From Actinomycetales bacterium (GTDB lineage: Bacteria > Actinomycetota > Actinomycetes > Actinomycetales > Dermatophilaceae), in NCBI GenBank assembly GCA_016715285.1, contig JADKAO010000006.1, forward strand, positions 297,718 through 361,717: DNA of 64,000 bases, in the 5' to 3' direction. Of the stretch, positions 25,982 through 34,637 are shown piece after piece. The position numbers and the translations under genes are program-made. The notes beneath the pieces were generated by a model. The model searched no databases, was not told where the DNA came from, and was given only the letters and a program-made list of their open reading frames with translations. Each line of letters begins with the position of its first letter. The stretch's first letter is position 1.

Positions 25982-26605
25982 CTAGTAGCGACCGGTCGAG
26001 GCTGACGTCGCTGCGACGACGATCATCACCCCATAGAACGCGATCACGAGGACCATGAGGACTGTGGAGATGATGCCGCAGATCCGCCCAGCGTTGACCT
26101 GGCTGCGGTTGGTCGCAGTGCCACCAGCGGCATCGATTTCCTTGATGGCTTTGTTGCCCATCACCCATGCCACCGGCCCAAGAATCCCACACACCACCAG
26201 CGACAGGATCCCGAGCACCAGGATCGTGGTGCCTTGCGGGTGTTCGGCACCAAACGCCTGGCCGTATGCCGCGGGCGGAGCTGGCGGGTATGCCGTCGGG
26301 TAGGGCGACTGGCCATAGGCCGGCTGCCCGTAGGGGCTGGGCTGGGGCTGAGCCGGCGCGGCATACCCCTGCTGGTCGTAGGGGGACTGTTGCGGCTGAG
26401 TGGGCCAGCCAGGCTGGGCATACCCCGACTGCCCGGGTTCGCTTTGCCCATACGTCGGTGGTTTGGGGTCGCTGCCCCAAGGGCTGGTGGGCGGTGAGCT
26501 TGACGTCGGGTCGTACGACGGCGGGATCGGCATCGTCGGGTCACTGGCAGAACTGCCGAATGGTGACGTCGGGTCGGGCTGCGATGCGGTGGGCTCCGTG
26601 CTCAT
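25982..26605 (-). CDS. Pro/Gln/Tyr-rich DUF4190 membrane protein
   Basis: A 207-residue protein from ATG 26605. The first 115 residues are a low-complexity cytoplasmic region with many PYGQ/YGQ repeats. The C-terminal DUF4190 part has two helices around GNKAIKEIDAAGGTATNRSQVNAGRICGI. Such proteins are widespread in actinobacteria; their function is unclear. It is divergent from osmC with only 40 bases between starts. The long frame to 27076 is an antisense shadow of osmC. Confidence 0.85.
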   Translation of the reverse strand: MSTEPTASQPDPTSPFGSSASDPTMPIPPSYDPTSSSPPTSPWGSDPKPPTYGQSEPGQSGYAQPGWPTQPQQSPYDQQGYAAPAQPQPSPYGQPAYGQSPYPTAYPPAPPAAYGQAFGAEHPQGTTILVLGILSLVVCGILGPVAWVMGNKAIKEIDAAGGTATNRSQVNAGRICGIISTVLMVLVIAFYGVMIVVAATSASTGRY

Positions 26606-26645
26606 GCTCCAAGCGTACGCGTCAGTTCGTGGCAGGCTGTGCGCC

Positions 26646-27089
26646 ATGAGTGAGCCAGGTTTGCGATCGGTGCGCCTCGAGCGGGTGGCTGCAGGACGGT
26701 ATGCCGTGACGAACGTCCGCGGCGGGACCCTCACTTTGGGGCGCGGAGATGATGCGGAGTTCACGCCCGTTGAAGCGTTGCTTGCGGCGATTGCGGGGTG
26801 CACATCGGTGGACGTTGACGAGGTCACGACCCGGCGCGCTGAGCCGGATTCTTTTGTCGTTGACTGCGAGGGCATCAAGGTGTCCGACGACGACGGCAGC
26901 CACTTGTCGAAGGTCGACATCACCTTCCGGCTTGAGTTCCCCGACACTGACCAAGGTCGGGCGGCGGCCGGCATGGTCGAGCGGGTAGTGCGCCTGTCGC
27001 ACGAGAAGCTCTGCACGGTGAGCCGCACCGTCATGTTGCCGACCCCGGTGCGCAGCATCGTCGGCGACACGGTCATCGACGGTCACTAG
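26646..27089 (+). CDS. OsmC family protein
   Basis: A 147-residue protein with the OsmC fold: FTPVEALLAAIAGCTSVDVDEV (peroxidatic Cys in AGC) and SHEKLCTVSRTV (second Cys in KLC). OsmC/Ohr proteins reduce organic hydroperoxides. The glutamate spacing here resembles the OsmC rather than the Ohr subgroup, so a detoxification role is likely but its peroxide preference is unknown. It stands alone between divergent and convergent neighbours. Confidence 0.88.
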   Translation: MSEPGLRSVRLERVAAGRYAVTNVRGGTLTLGRGDDAEFTPVEALLAAIAGCTSVDVDEVTTRRAEPDSFVVDCEGIKVSDDDGSHLSKVDITFRLEFPDTDQGRAAAGMVERVVRLSHEKLCTVSRTVMLPTPVRSIVGDTVIDGH

Positions 27090-27151
27090 CCTGGGCGTCC
27101 ACGCGCTGAGGTGCGCACACGGCATACCAAAGCTGATGTTGCAGTTGGCTT

Positions 27152-27967
27152 TTAAGCCATCTTGCGTACGGTGAGGATTTGCTCGCACTGACCTGCCGGG
27201 CCGTGCGCGTCGTGCAAGGTCGTTGAGGTGAGCCCGACCCCGTCGGTCCCAAAGGTCACCGCCGTGTCGAAGCCCACCCAATGCCCGGGCCCACCCACCG
27301 GCTCGCGGTAAAAGTGCAGGGAGACATCGATATTGGGGAACATCCAATCAGTGGGGTCGACCCGAGTGTTCATGCCGTTAGCGGTGTCGACGAGCCCGAT
27401 GTAGTTGGCGACCGGTGACACCTCTTCGTCGGCGACGGATGTCAGGTGAGTGCGGATCCACGCCTGGCCACGCCCGCGGACGCGATCAGGGGCACCGACG
27501 AACTCGATCGCGCGGATATAGCCGCCCGCCCACATCTGCGACGGTTGCCACGTCTGCCAGCCTTCGGGCCCGCCCAGCCGCTCGGGCAATCCGCCGGCGA
27601 CCTCGCTCGTGTCTTGGCGGGAGAGTCGCCACGCAGAAGCGCGAATGACGGGTCGGTCAGCGACGCTCGCGACCGCCTCGACGAGTTCAATGGTGCGGCC
27701 GGGGCGGACGGTTCGCACCTCAACCGTCGTCGGCAACGCCGGGATCATCCCAAGAATCTCGTAGGTCACCCGCGCGAGCTGCATCTCCGGTCGCGGTTCG
27801 TGCCGGGTGATCGCGTGCGCGATGAGCCCCGACACCGGCGCCATGTGCTGCTCGTGGGCATTCCAGGCACCCTGGGTGTTCATCGTCGGCTGGTATGCCG
27901 TCTCCGAGATCCGCGTGTAGAAGGCCGTGGGGTGCTCGACTAGGTCGGGTAGCTCGTCAAGGTTCAC
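27152..27967 (-). CDS. Acyl-CoA thioesterase family protein (double hot-dog)
   Basis: A 271-residue protein with two hot-dog halves as in the TesB-like/4HBT_3 group. YQPTMNTQGAWNAHEQHMAPVSGLIAHAI and LARVTYEILGMIP form the first half, and NYIGLVDTANGMNTRVDP and NIDVSLHFYREPVG the second. It probably hydrolyses acyl-CoA in lipid or aromatic metabolism. It is 32 bases upstream of nothing on its own strand but follows the FAH-family gene 28000-28872 in the same direction (32-base gap), so the two may be an operon. Confidence 0.83.
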   Translation of the reverse strand: MNLDELPDLVEHPTAFYTRISETAYQPTMNTQGAWNAHEQHMAPVSGLIAHAITRHEPRPEMQLARVTYEILGMIPALPTTVEVRTVRPGRTIELVEAVASVADRPVIRASAWRLSRQDTSEVAGGLPERLGGPEGWQTWQPSQMWAGGYIRAIEFVGAPDRVRGRGQAWIRTHLTSVADEEVSPVANYIGLVDTANGMNTRVDPTDWMFPNIDVSLHFYREPVGGPGHWVGFDTAVTFGTDGVGLTSTTLHDAHGPAGQCEQILTVRKMA

Positions 27968-27999
27968 GGCTCCACGATAGGAGACCGTGGCCCGGGCCG

Positions 28000-28872
28000 T
28001 TAGCCGTCGGTGCCCAAGCCCGGAGTGAGCATGAGCTGTTGCCTCTGCTCGCCGAGGCCGTCGATCTCGAGCTCGACGATGTCGCCGTCGGTGAGGTAGG
28101 GGAAACGACCGGAGAGCGCGACACCCTCTGGAGTGCCGGTGAGGATGACGTCGCCGGCCTCGAGGGTCATGACATTGCTCAGCTCGCGCACCAACGTGAC
28201 GACGCTAAAGATCATGTCGGCCGTGGTTGAGTCCTGCCTCGGTTGACCGTTGACAAAAGACCGCAGCCCGAGTGCCTGGACGTCATCGATCTGGTCGAGC
28301 GGCACGAGCGCAGGCCCGAGCGGGCAAAACGTCGGCGCGGTCTTGCCCTTGCTCCACTGTCCGCCGGAGCGGTTGAGTTGCCAATGCCGCTCGGACACGT
28401 CGTTGGCGATGGTGACGCCGGCGATCGCCTCACGCGCCTCCTCGTCCGAGCGCAGGTATGCCGTGCGCCTCCCGATCACGACGGCGAGCTCGACCTCCCA
28501 GTCAACGTGTTCAGACCACGGCGGGATGTGGATCGGGTCGAAGGGACCGCTCACGGTGTTGGGGTGTTTGAAGAACACGATGGGGTGTTCGGGTGGGGCC
28601 GAACCGGTTTCAGCAGCGTGCGCGGCGTAGTTCTGACCAATGGCGATCACCGCAGTAGGCCGAGCGATGGGTGCACCGATGCGCTCGCCGGTGAGTTCAA
28701 TACGGTGAAGGCTGTGGTGCGCCAGCGCAGACCGGGTGCGCTTGATGCCGTCTGCAGCGAGGAAGTCACCGTCGATGTCGCTTGCCACCGGTGACAGGTC
28801 AAAGGCGTTGCCGTCCGGGTCGACGACGATAGGTCGCTCGGAGCCCACGGGGCCGATCCGCATGAAGCGCAT
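28000..28872 (-). CDS. Fumarylacetoacetate hydrolase (FAH) family protein
   Basis: A protein of about 290 residues with the FAH C-terminal fold. IAIGQNYAAHAAE, WEVELAVVIGRR (metal E-x-E), TIANDVSERHWQ, GKTAPTFCPLGPALVP and VILTGTPEGVALSG are all visible. Family members act as acylpyruvases, isomerases or hydrolases in aromatic and tyrosine catabolism. The start is uncertain (ATG 28872 or 28863; no clear ribosome site). It lies in tandem with a thioesterase. A meta-cleavage-type hydrolase is encoded 1.7 kb away on the other strand, which may suggest an aromatic pathway remnant. Confidence 0.88.
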   Translation of the reverse strand: MRFMRIGPVGSERPIVVDPDGNAFDLSPVASDIDGDFLAADGIKRTRSALAHHSLHRIELTGERIGAPIARPTAVIAIGQNYAAHAAETGSAPPEHPIVFFKHPNTVSGPFDPIHIPPWSEHVDWEVELAVVIGRRTAYLRSDEEAREAIAGVTIANDVSERHWQLNRSGGQWSKGKTAPTFCPLGPALVPLDQIDDVQALGLRSFVNGQPRQDSTTADMIFSVVTLVRELSNVMTLEAGDVILTGTPEGVALSGRFPYLTDGDIVELEIDGLGEQRQQLMLTPGLGTDG

Positions 28873-28972
28873 GGACCAGCACGCTACTCGCCGCAAGGAA
28901 ACGCTGCTTCTCGTGTAATCACCCTGCGGGAGAGACGCTCATCTCACTGGCCCGACCGGGGCTTGCTGCTCG

Positions 28973-30235
28973 CTAATCCTCGCCGCGGGCGGCTCGGCGC
29001 TCGCGCTCGGCGACGGCATACCTGTCGGTTCTGGCGTCATAACTCCAGAAGTCCTTGAGCCACGCCGCCGTTGCCACGACGCCGATGACGCAGAGGACAC
29101 CGCCGGAGGTGATCGACGTGCGCACGGACCAGCGGTCGGCGACGAGCCCCGAGCGCACTTGACCGCCGAGTGGACCGACGGAGTAGGAGAGCATTTCGAT
29201 GCCGGCGAGGCGGCCGCGCATGGAGTCGGGGATGGTCTGGTGCCAGATGACCGAGCGGAAGATCCCCGAAACCATGTCAGCCGCACCCGCGACAGCGAAA
29301 CACCCCACGACGATCCAGATGTTGCGCGTAAGCCCGGCCACCGCGACCGCCCCGCCCCACACGAGCGCGGCGATCACGACCGCCTTGCCGTGCTGATGGA
29401 CGCGACTCGACCAGCCCGAGGTGGCGGTGACGAGGAGGCTGCCGACGGTGCCAGCGGAGTAGAGCAGCCCGAGAATGTGCGGCGATTCGAGGACGTCTTT
29501 GGCAAGCGCAGGGAAGAGCACGGTCGGCATTGCCATAAACATCGCGACGATGTCGATGACGTAGGTGCCGAGCAGATCGCGGCGCGACACGGCATACCTC
29601 GCGCCGGCGGCGATGGAGGCGAGGCTGGGCGGAGTGCTTTCTCCCGCAGGCGGATACGGCTTAAGCCGCGCGAAAAGCGCTGTGGCAATGAGGAGTCCGA
29701 CCACATCGATCCCGTATGCCGTTGCGGCGCCGACGGTTTCGACGAGGATGCCGCCGAGAGCTGGGCCGCCGAGCAGGCCGATCTGCATGCCGAGGGATGA
29801 GAGGGCGACCGCGGCGGGGAGTTCGTCGTGACGGACCGTGCGGGGGACGAGGGCTTCGCGGCTCGGGCGTTGGAGGGCGCCGGCCGCCGAGAGGAACGCG
29901 CCGATGACGTAGATCGCCCACACATGCGGGTCCGGGAGGGCGGCGTTGAGCGCGAGGCATGCGGTGAAGACGACTTGGGCGAGGCCGGAGCCGACCAGCA
30001 TCTTGCGTCGGTCGACGTGGTCCGCGAGCGCCCCGCCCCAGAGGCCAAAGACGACGAGCGGGACGAGTTCGATGACGCCGAGGATGCCGACCGCGAGGTT
30101 GCTGCCGGTGAGGTGATAGAGCTGCCACGGCAGCGCGACGTAGGAGACCATGCCGCCGAGGTAGAACACCGTGCCGGCGAGGAAGAGCCGCCGGAAGTCG
30201 GGTGAGGTGCGCAGCGGGGTGAGGTCGATGCGCAT
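28973..30235 (-). CDS. MFS exporter, EntS-like
   Basis: About 420 residues and 12 membrane segments. It opens MRIDLTPLRTSPDFRRLF, typical of the EntS/enterobactin-exporter-like MFS_3 group, with GLWGGALADHVDRRKML (loop 2-3 motif A) and the FRSVIWHQTIPDSMRGRLAGIEML signature. The start is ATG 30235; GTG 30262 would add nine residues. Substrate unknown; no siderophore genes are in the window. Divergent from the alpha/beta hydrolase gene with a 300-base gap that contains a long palindrome. Confidence 0.88.
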   Translation of the reverse strand: MRIDLTPLRTSPDFRRLFLAGTVFYLGGMVSYVALPWQLYHLTGSNLAVGILGVIELVPLVVFGLWGGALADHVDRRKMLVGSGLAQVVFTACLALNAALPDPHVWAIYVIGAFLSAAGALQRPSREALVPRTVRHDELPAAVALSSLGMQIGLLGGPALGGILVETVGAATAYGIDVVGLLIATALFARLKPYPPAGESTPPSLASIAAGARYAVSRRDLLGTYVIDIVAMFMAMPTVLFPALAKDVLESPHILGLLYSAGTVGSLLVTATSGWSSRVHQHGKAVVIAALVWGGAVAVAGLTRNIWIVVGCFAVAGAADMVSGIFRSVIWHQTIPDSMRGRLAGIEMLSYSVGPLGGQVRSGLVADRWSVRTSITSGGVLCVIGVVATAAWLKDFWSYDARTDRYAVAERERRAARGED

Positions 30236-30318
30236 CGCTCGAAGTCGTTGCGCGAAGGTCACCGGGGGAGTATGCCGTGTGCGCGCGGTTGCGGCCGATC
30301 GGTTTTGTGGGCGCGACG

Positions 30319-30376
30319 CTGAAGATGCTGTAGGGAAACCGCCGCTATAGCGTGGCTTTCCCTACAGCATCTTCAG
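30319..30376. repeat. 58-bp palindrome with perfect 20-bp arms
   Basis: Arms 30319-30338 (begins CTGAAGATGCTG) and 30357-30376 are perfect reverse complements. The 18-base centre holds a second palindrome, CGCTATAGCG (30343-30352). It lies between divergent genes and is AT-richer than its surroundings. No open frame or transposase is associated. It may be a regulatory cruciform, a double operator or the remnant of a small inverted-repeat element. Confidence 0.95.
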
Positions 30377-30538
30377 GCCGCTCGATTGGGGCTAGTGGCG
30401 CAACTCGTCAAGAGGCTGCCGACTGACAACGTTCCGCGGGGCGGGGCGAGGGGCGCACGCGACGGGGGCGGGACGGCATACTCCCGAGGTGTATGCCGGG
30501 TGGGAGCGGTCCTGCGCGGCGAGCGGAAGGTGACCGAC

Positions 30539-31369
30539 ATGAGCGTGCAGAGCAACCCCGAGATCGGGCGACAGATTACGACCGGCGACATCGTCACGAA
30601 CTATCACGACGTGGGCGAGGGGCCCGCGCTGCTGTTGCTGCACGGGTCCGGGCCAGGGGTGAGCGCGTGGGCGAACTGGCGACTGACGATTGGCGCGCTG
30701 AGCGATCGGTTTCGGATTGTCGCGCCGGATCTCGCGGGCTTCGGGTTTAGCGAGGTGCCGGACGGGATCGGGTATTCGCGGCAGGTGTGGCTCGCCCAGA
30801 TCGTCGCGTTCCTCGACGCCCTGGGGCTGTCGCGCGTGCATGTCGTCGGCAACTCGTTTGGCGGATCGATGGCGCTGGCGCTCGCGATTGCGCACCCCGA
30901 GCGGGTCGAACGGCTCGTCCTCATGGGCAGTGTTGGCGTGCCGTTTGAGCTGACGCCGGGACTCGATGCGGTGTGGGGCTACGAGCCGTCAGAGGAGACG
31001 ATGGGGCGGCTGATGCGCGAGAGCTTCGCCTATGACGCGTCGCTCATCACTGATGACCTCGTGCGGATGCGCTATCAAGCGAGCATCAGGCCGGGGGTGC
31101 AGGAGAAGTTCGCCAGCATGTTCCCGGCGCCGAGGCAGCGGTGGGTGGATGCAATGGCCCACCCGGAGAGCGAGATTCGGGGGATCCCGCATCGGACGCT
31201 GGTCATCCATGGGCGCGATGACAAGGTGATCCCGCTGTCGACCTCGCTGACCTTGTTGTCATGGATTGACGATGCGCAGGCGCACATCTTTGGTCGATGT
31301 GGGCACTGGACTCAGATCGAGCACGCCGATGATTTCGCTCGCGTGGTGGCTGGGTTCTTGCTGGGCTGA
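30539..31369 (+). CDS. Alpha/beta hydrolase resembling meta-cleavage product hydrolases
   Basis: The 276-residue product starts at ATG 30539 (GGAAGG upstream). NYHDVGEGPALLLLHGSGPGVSAWANW is the oxyanion-region signature of DmpD/MhpC/BphD-type C-C hydrolases. The catalytic triad is S106 in GNSFGGS, Asp in HGRDDKVIP and His in CGHWTQIEH. These enzymes cleave 2-hydroxymuconic semialdehyde-type ring-fission products. No extradiol dioxygenase is nearby, so the substrate is uncertain. Confidence 0.87.
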   Translation: MSVQSNPEIGRQITTGDIVTNYHDVGEGPALLLLHGSGPGVSAWANWRLTIGALSDRFRIVAPDLAGFGFSEVPDGIGYSRQVWLAQIVAFLDALGLSRVHVVGNSFGGSMALALAIAHPERVERLVLMGSVGVPFELTPGLDAVWGYEPSEETMGRLMRESFAYDASLITDDLVRMRYQASIRPGVQEKFASMFPAPRQRWVDAMAHPESEIRGIPHRTLVIHGRDDKVIPLSTSLTLLSWIDDAQAHIFGRCGHWTQIEHADDFARVVAGFLLG

Positions 31370-31420
31370 GCGGCAGGCGACCTTCCCGCGGTGATCACCC
31401 CCACCTTCTCCGCAGCACCA

Positions 31421-31993
31421 TCACTGCGGAGAAGGGGCCGAGTGCGTGGACGTCCATTCGCGGCGCAACAGGCTGTAGGTCGCGTCGTCGGACACCTCGC
31501 CGTCCACGATGACGTTCTCGCGGAGGATGCCCTCGAGCGTGAAGCCAAGCTTGGTGAGAACCCGCGCCGATGCCTCGTTGCGGGTGTCGGTCTGCGCTGA
31601 CACCCGGTTGAGATCCATCACGTCGAACCCCCACTCAAGCAGGGCGCGCCCGGCCTCGGTCGCATAGCCCTGACCCCACGCGTGTTCGGCGAAGACATAG
31701 CCGAGGTTGGCGCTGCGGTTGTCGTGGTCCCAGTGCTGGAGCCCGATCCAGCCGATGAAGCGGCCAGTGTCCCGGCGCTCCACGGCGACGCGCGCGCCGG
31801 CCTCGTTGTCTGAGAGCGCGCGACAGCGCGCGAGGAATCGATCGGCTTGAGTCTCGTCGCGCCAAGGAGCCGAGTCCCAATAGCGCATGACCCGGGCGTT
31901 GGAATGGAGCTCAAACACCTCGCGACGATCGGCATCGCGGAACGGCCTCAGGACAAGACGCGCTGTCGTCAGCGTCGGAGAAAGGAGCGCCAT
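31421..31993 (-). CDS. GNAT N-acetyltransferase, RimJ/RimL-like
   Basis: The 190-residue protein from ATG 31993 has GAGG six bases upstream. LTTARLVLRPFRDADRREVFEL, FIGWIGLQHWDHDNRSANLGYVF, GQGYATEAGRALLEW (acetyl-CoA pyrophosphate loop) and NEASARVLTKLGFTLEG are the standard blocks of RimJ-type acetyltransferases. The substrate could be a protein N-terminus or a small molecule. It is convergent with the preceding hydrolase. Confidence 0.87.
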   Translation of the reverse strand: MALLSPTLTTARLVLRPFRDADRREVFELHSNARVMRYWDSAPWRDETQADRFLARCRALSDNEAGARVAVERRDTGRFIGWIGLQHWDHDNRSANLGYVFAEHAWGQGYATEAGRALLEWGFDVMDLNRVSAQTDTRNEASARVLTKLGFTLEGILRENVIVDGEVSDDATYSLLRREWTSTHSAPSPQ

Positions 31994-32214
31994 GAGCCTC
32001 ATCATCTCGTTCCCGCGATGCACGTATGCCGGGAAGACGGTCGCAGAGCGAAGCTCATCTCTGACTGGCCCATGTCACAGTTGATGCATGACTGAGGTGG
32101 CGTCGCCGGCGGGGGTCCTGCTGATCGCCCTGGTTGGGCTCCTTGGCAGCGGTCCCAATGGGGCGTGGCGGGATCTGCCCCAAGACGGGGTGAGCGCGCG
32201 CAATACTGACCGGC

Positions 32215-32967
32215 ATGACTGACGCGACCGAGCCCACTCAACCCACTCAGCCCGAGCCGACCCAGCCGACCCGGGTCCAGATCGCGGTCGAGGGCGGCGA
32301 GCTCCCGGCATACCTCTGGGCTCCTGCCTCGGGCGCGAGTGACGCCCCCGGCATCGTCCTGGTCCAGGAGATCTTTGGGGTCTCGGGGTACATGCGCCGC
32401 CGCGCCCAGGACCTCGCCAACGCGGGGTATGCCGTGCTCGTCCCGGTCGTGTTCTGGCGGCTCGGCGTCGAGGCGGTCGAGGACGGGCCGACGATGCTCG
32501 ATGAAGGCATTGGGCTTGTGTCGACGCTCGACTGGCCAACTGCGGTGGCTGATGTGACCGCGGCGGTGGCGTGGCTGGGCGAGCAGCCGGGCGTCGACGG
32601 TCGGGTTGCGCTGGTGGGCTTTTGCTTCGGCGGCGGGCTTGGCTATCAGGTCGCGAGCGGGTGTGAGCCGGCGGCGCTGGTGTCGTTTTACGGGTCCGCG
32701 TTGCCGGGCCTGGTCGACACGGTGCCGGTGGTGCAGGCGCCGAGTCTGCATCACTTTGGGTCGGCGGACGCATTTATCGACCCCGCGACGGTCGAGCACA
32801 TTCGTGGGGTTGTGCAGACCAATCCCGAGTGTGAGTTCCACCTTTATGAGGGCGCCAATCACGCGTTCGACAACGACGACTTCGTGATGTTCCACGCGGA
32901 GGCGTCCGCGCTGGCCTGGGAGCGCACCCTCGAGTTCCTGGCGCGCCGCCTGCCCGTGCAGAGCTAG
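32215..32967 (+). CDS. Dienelactone hydrolase family protein
   Basis: A 250-residue enzyme with an N-terminal TQP-rich tail of about 19 residues. The catalytic cysteine is C137 in LVGFCFGGG, the Glu of the family is in VLVQEIFGVSGYMRR, and the His is in EGANHAFDN. Dienelactone hydrolases act in chlorocatechol/ortho-cleavage pathways, though many paralogues have other ester substrates. It stands alone, with array L3 downstream. Confidence 0.87.
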   Translation: MTDATEPTQPTQPEPTQPTRVQIAVEGGELPAYLWAPASGASDAPGIVLVQEIFGVSGYMRRRAQDLANAGYAVLVPVVFWRLGVEAVEDGPTMLDEGIGLVSTLDWPTAVADVTAAVAWLGEQPGVDGRVALVGFCFGGGLGYQVASGCEPAALVSFYGSALPGLVDTVPVVQAPSLHHFGSADAFIDPATVEHIRGVVQTNPECEFHLYEGANHAFDNDDFVMFHAEASALAWERTLEFLARRLPVQS

Positions 32968-33015
32968 GCGCCGGATGGGCGTGCGGATCGTCGCCCCATG
33001 ATGATCTCCCCGGAT

Positions 33016-33245
33016 TCGATACCTGTTGACGAGTCTTGCCACGCCATCGGGTATCGATTCGGCCCTCCCTCCCGGATTCGATATCGGAGGGCGAAGTAGA
33101 GGTGGGCGTCGGGTATCGATTCGGCCACCCCCTCCCGGATTCGATATCGGAGGGCGAGGCAGGGGTGGGCGTCGGGTATCGACGCGGGCGGTCTCTCGCT
33201 GATTCGATACCGCAGGGCGAGGCAGGGGTGGGCGTCGGGTATCGA
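33016..33245 (+). repeat. 42-bp inverted-arm element, locus L3 (4 units)
   Basis: Units are 33016-33057, 33078-33119, 33141-33182 and 33204-33245, each exactly 42 bp, with periods 62, 63 and 63. Arms are TCGATACC (TCGATATC in two) and GGTATCGA. The first interior begins TGTTGACGAG; the other three share a GGGCGAGGCAGGGGTGGGCGTC-like interior. The array fills the gap between the convergent dienelactone hydrolase and M1 aminopeptidase genes. Confidence 0.95.
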
Positions 33246-33266
33246 AACAGGTGAAAGAGGGGGAGG

Positions 33267-34637
33267 CTAGTTCGGGAGGTCGGGGAGGGATTTGCGCCAT
33301 AGCCAGCGGTCAAAGAAGGCCGCCAGCGACCTCCCCGCGAACCCCTCCGCATGCGCGATGAAGCGAGGCGTGTCGACCCCCTTGTGCGCGCGGGCCTTCG
33401 TCCAGGCCCGCAGCATCTCGAAGAACACCTTGTCGCCCAGCTTGACCCGTAGCGCATGCAAGGTCAGCGCCCCGCGCTTGTAGATCCGGTCGTCAAACAT
33501 CAGCAGCGGCCCCGGATCGCCCAACACGAGGTCCTTCGGCAGCTTGTTGACCTTGTCCCAGTGCGTCCGTGCCTGCCGCCCCGCCGACGCGCGCCCGGTG
33601 TGCTCCGACCAGAGCCACTCGCTGTAACACGCGAACCCCTCGTGCAGCCAGATGTCCTGCCAGCGCGTCGCGGTGAGTGAGTTGCCAAACCACTGGTGCG
33701 CGAGTTCGTGCGCGATGAGCCGCTCGTTTTCCCACCCCGGGTTGAGGTGGTTGGTGCCAAAGATGGTCAGGGTCTGCGCCTCGAGCGGGATCTCCAGGAC
33801 ATCGTCGGTGATCACGGCCCGGTATGCCGGGTATGGGTACGGGCCGAAGAGCCGCGTAAAGACCTCGACCATTTCGGTCTGGCGCGCAAAGGCTTTGAGG
33901 GTCGGTGCCTTCTTGCGTGAGGGGTAAAGCACCTCGAGCACCGGCACCTTGCTGTTGCTCCCTCCGTTGCCACCCCCGTTCCCACCACCGCTCCCACCGT
34001 TGACGCGAGCTGGGGCTGGGAGCGGCAGCACGGCATACCGGCCGATTTGCAGGGTCGCGAGATAAGTGGCCATGGGCTCCCGCTGTTCCCACGTCCACAC
34101 CACCCGGCTCGACCGCCGCGACGTACTCGTGAGGACGCCGTTGGAGATGACGCGGTACGCCTGATCAGCGCCGACGCGGATGCGGTAGGTCGCCTTGTCG
34201 CCGGGGTAGTCGTTGCAGGGGTACCACGACGGCGCGCCCTGCGGCTGCGACGCGACCGTCACACCGTCGGTGAGCTCCTCCCAGCCGGCCGCACCGTGGA
34301 TGCCCGGCACCGGCCGCGGGTTGCCGGAGTAGCCGACCTCGATCGTCACCGCTCCACCCGCCTTGACCTTGTGCCCCAGCCCGACGATCAGCCGACCGGC
34401 ACTGTGTCGCCACTTGCGCGACGGTTTGCCATCGACGAGGACCCGACGCACCGTGAGCCCACGCAGGTCCAGGGTGATGGTGTCAAGCTCCTCGCGGGCT
34501 TCGATCGAGAGCTTCGCGGTCGCGGACAGGTGATTGCCGGCGACGCTGACGTCGAGCGCGAGGTCGTAGTGCCGCACGGCATACCGGCGATCGCCGTGCC
34601 CCGGGAGGTAGGGGTCTTGGTATCGGTCGGGCTTCAC
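33267..34637 (-). CDS. M1-family zinc aminopeptidase
   Basis: The 456-residue metallopeptidase starts at GTG 34637 and overlaps the stop of the upstream pls-like gene (GTGA). The zinc motif is HELAHQW at about 310-316 with the third ligand E333 in WLHEGFACY; LEAQTLTIFG stands where the GAMEN exopeptidase motif usually lies. A Gly/Asn-rich insert (about 214-228) interrupts the N-terminal beta domain. M1 proteins are often 450-900 residues; this is a short form lacking the C-terminal helical domain. The longer frame to 35831 is a shadow of the neighbour. Confidence 0.9.
   Translation of the reverse strand: MKPDRYQDPYLPGHGDRRYAVRHYDLALDVSVAGNHLSATAKLSIEAREELDTITLDLRGLTVRRVLVDGKPSRKWRHSAGRLIVGLGHKVKAGGAVTIEVGYSGNPRPVPGIHGAAGWEELTDGVTVASQPQGAPSWYPCNDYPGDKATYRIRVGADQAYRVISNGVLTSTSRRSSRVVWTWEQREPMATYLATLQIGRYAVLPLPAPARVNGGSGGGNGGGNGGSNSKVPVLEVLYPSRKKAPTLKAFARQTEMVEVFTRLFGPYPYPAYRAVITDDVLEIPLEAQTLTIFGTNHLNPGWENERLIAHELAHQWFGNSLTATRWQDIWLHEGFACYSEWLWSEHTGRASAGRQARTHWDKVNKLPKDLVLGDPGPLLMFDDRIYKRGALTLHALRVKLGDKVFFEMLRAWTKARAHKGVDTPRFIAHAEGFAGRSLAAFFDRWLWRKSLPDLPN

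Noticed and set aside
26605..27076. Extended start of the DUF4190 protein
   Set aside because: The extra 157 residues are antisense to osmC and Ser/Thr/Arg-rich; ATG 26605 gives the normal protein.
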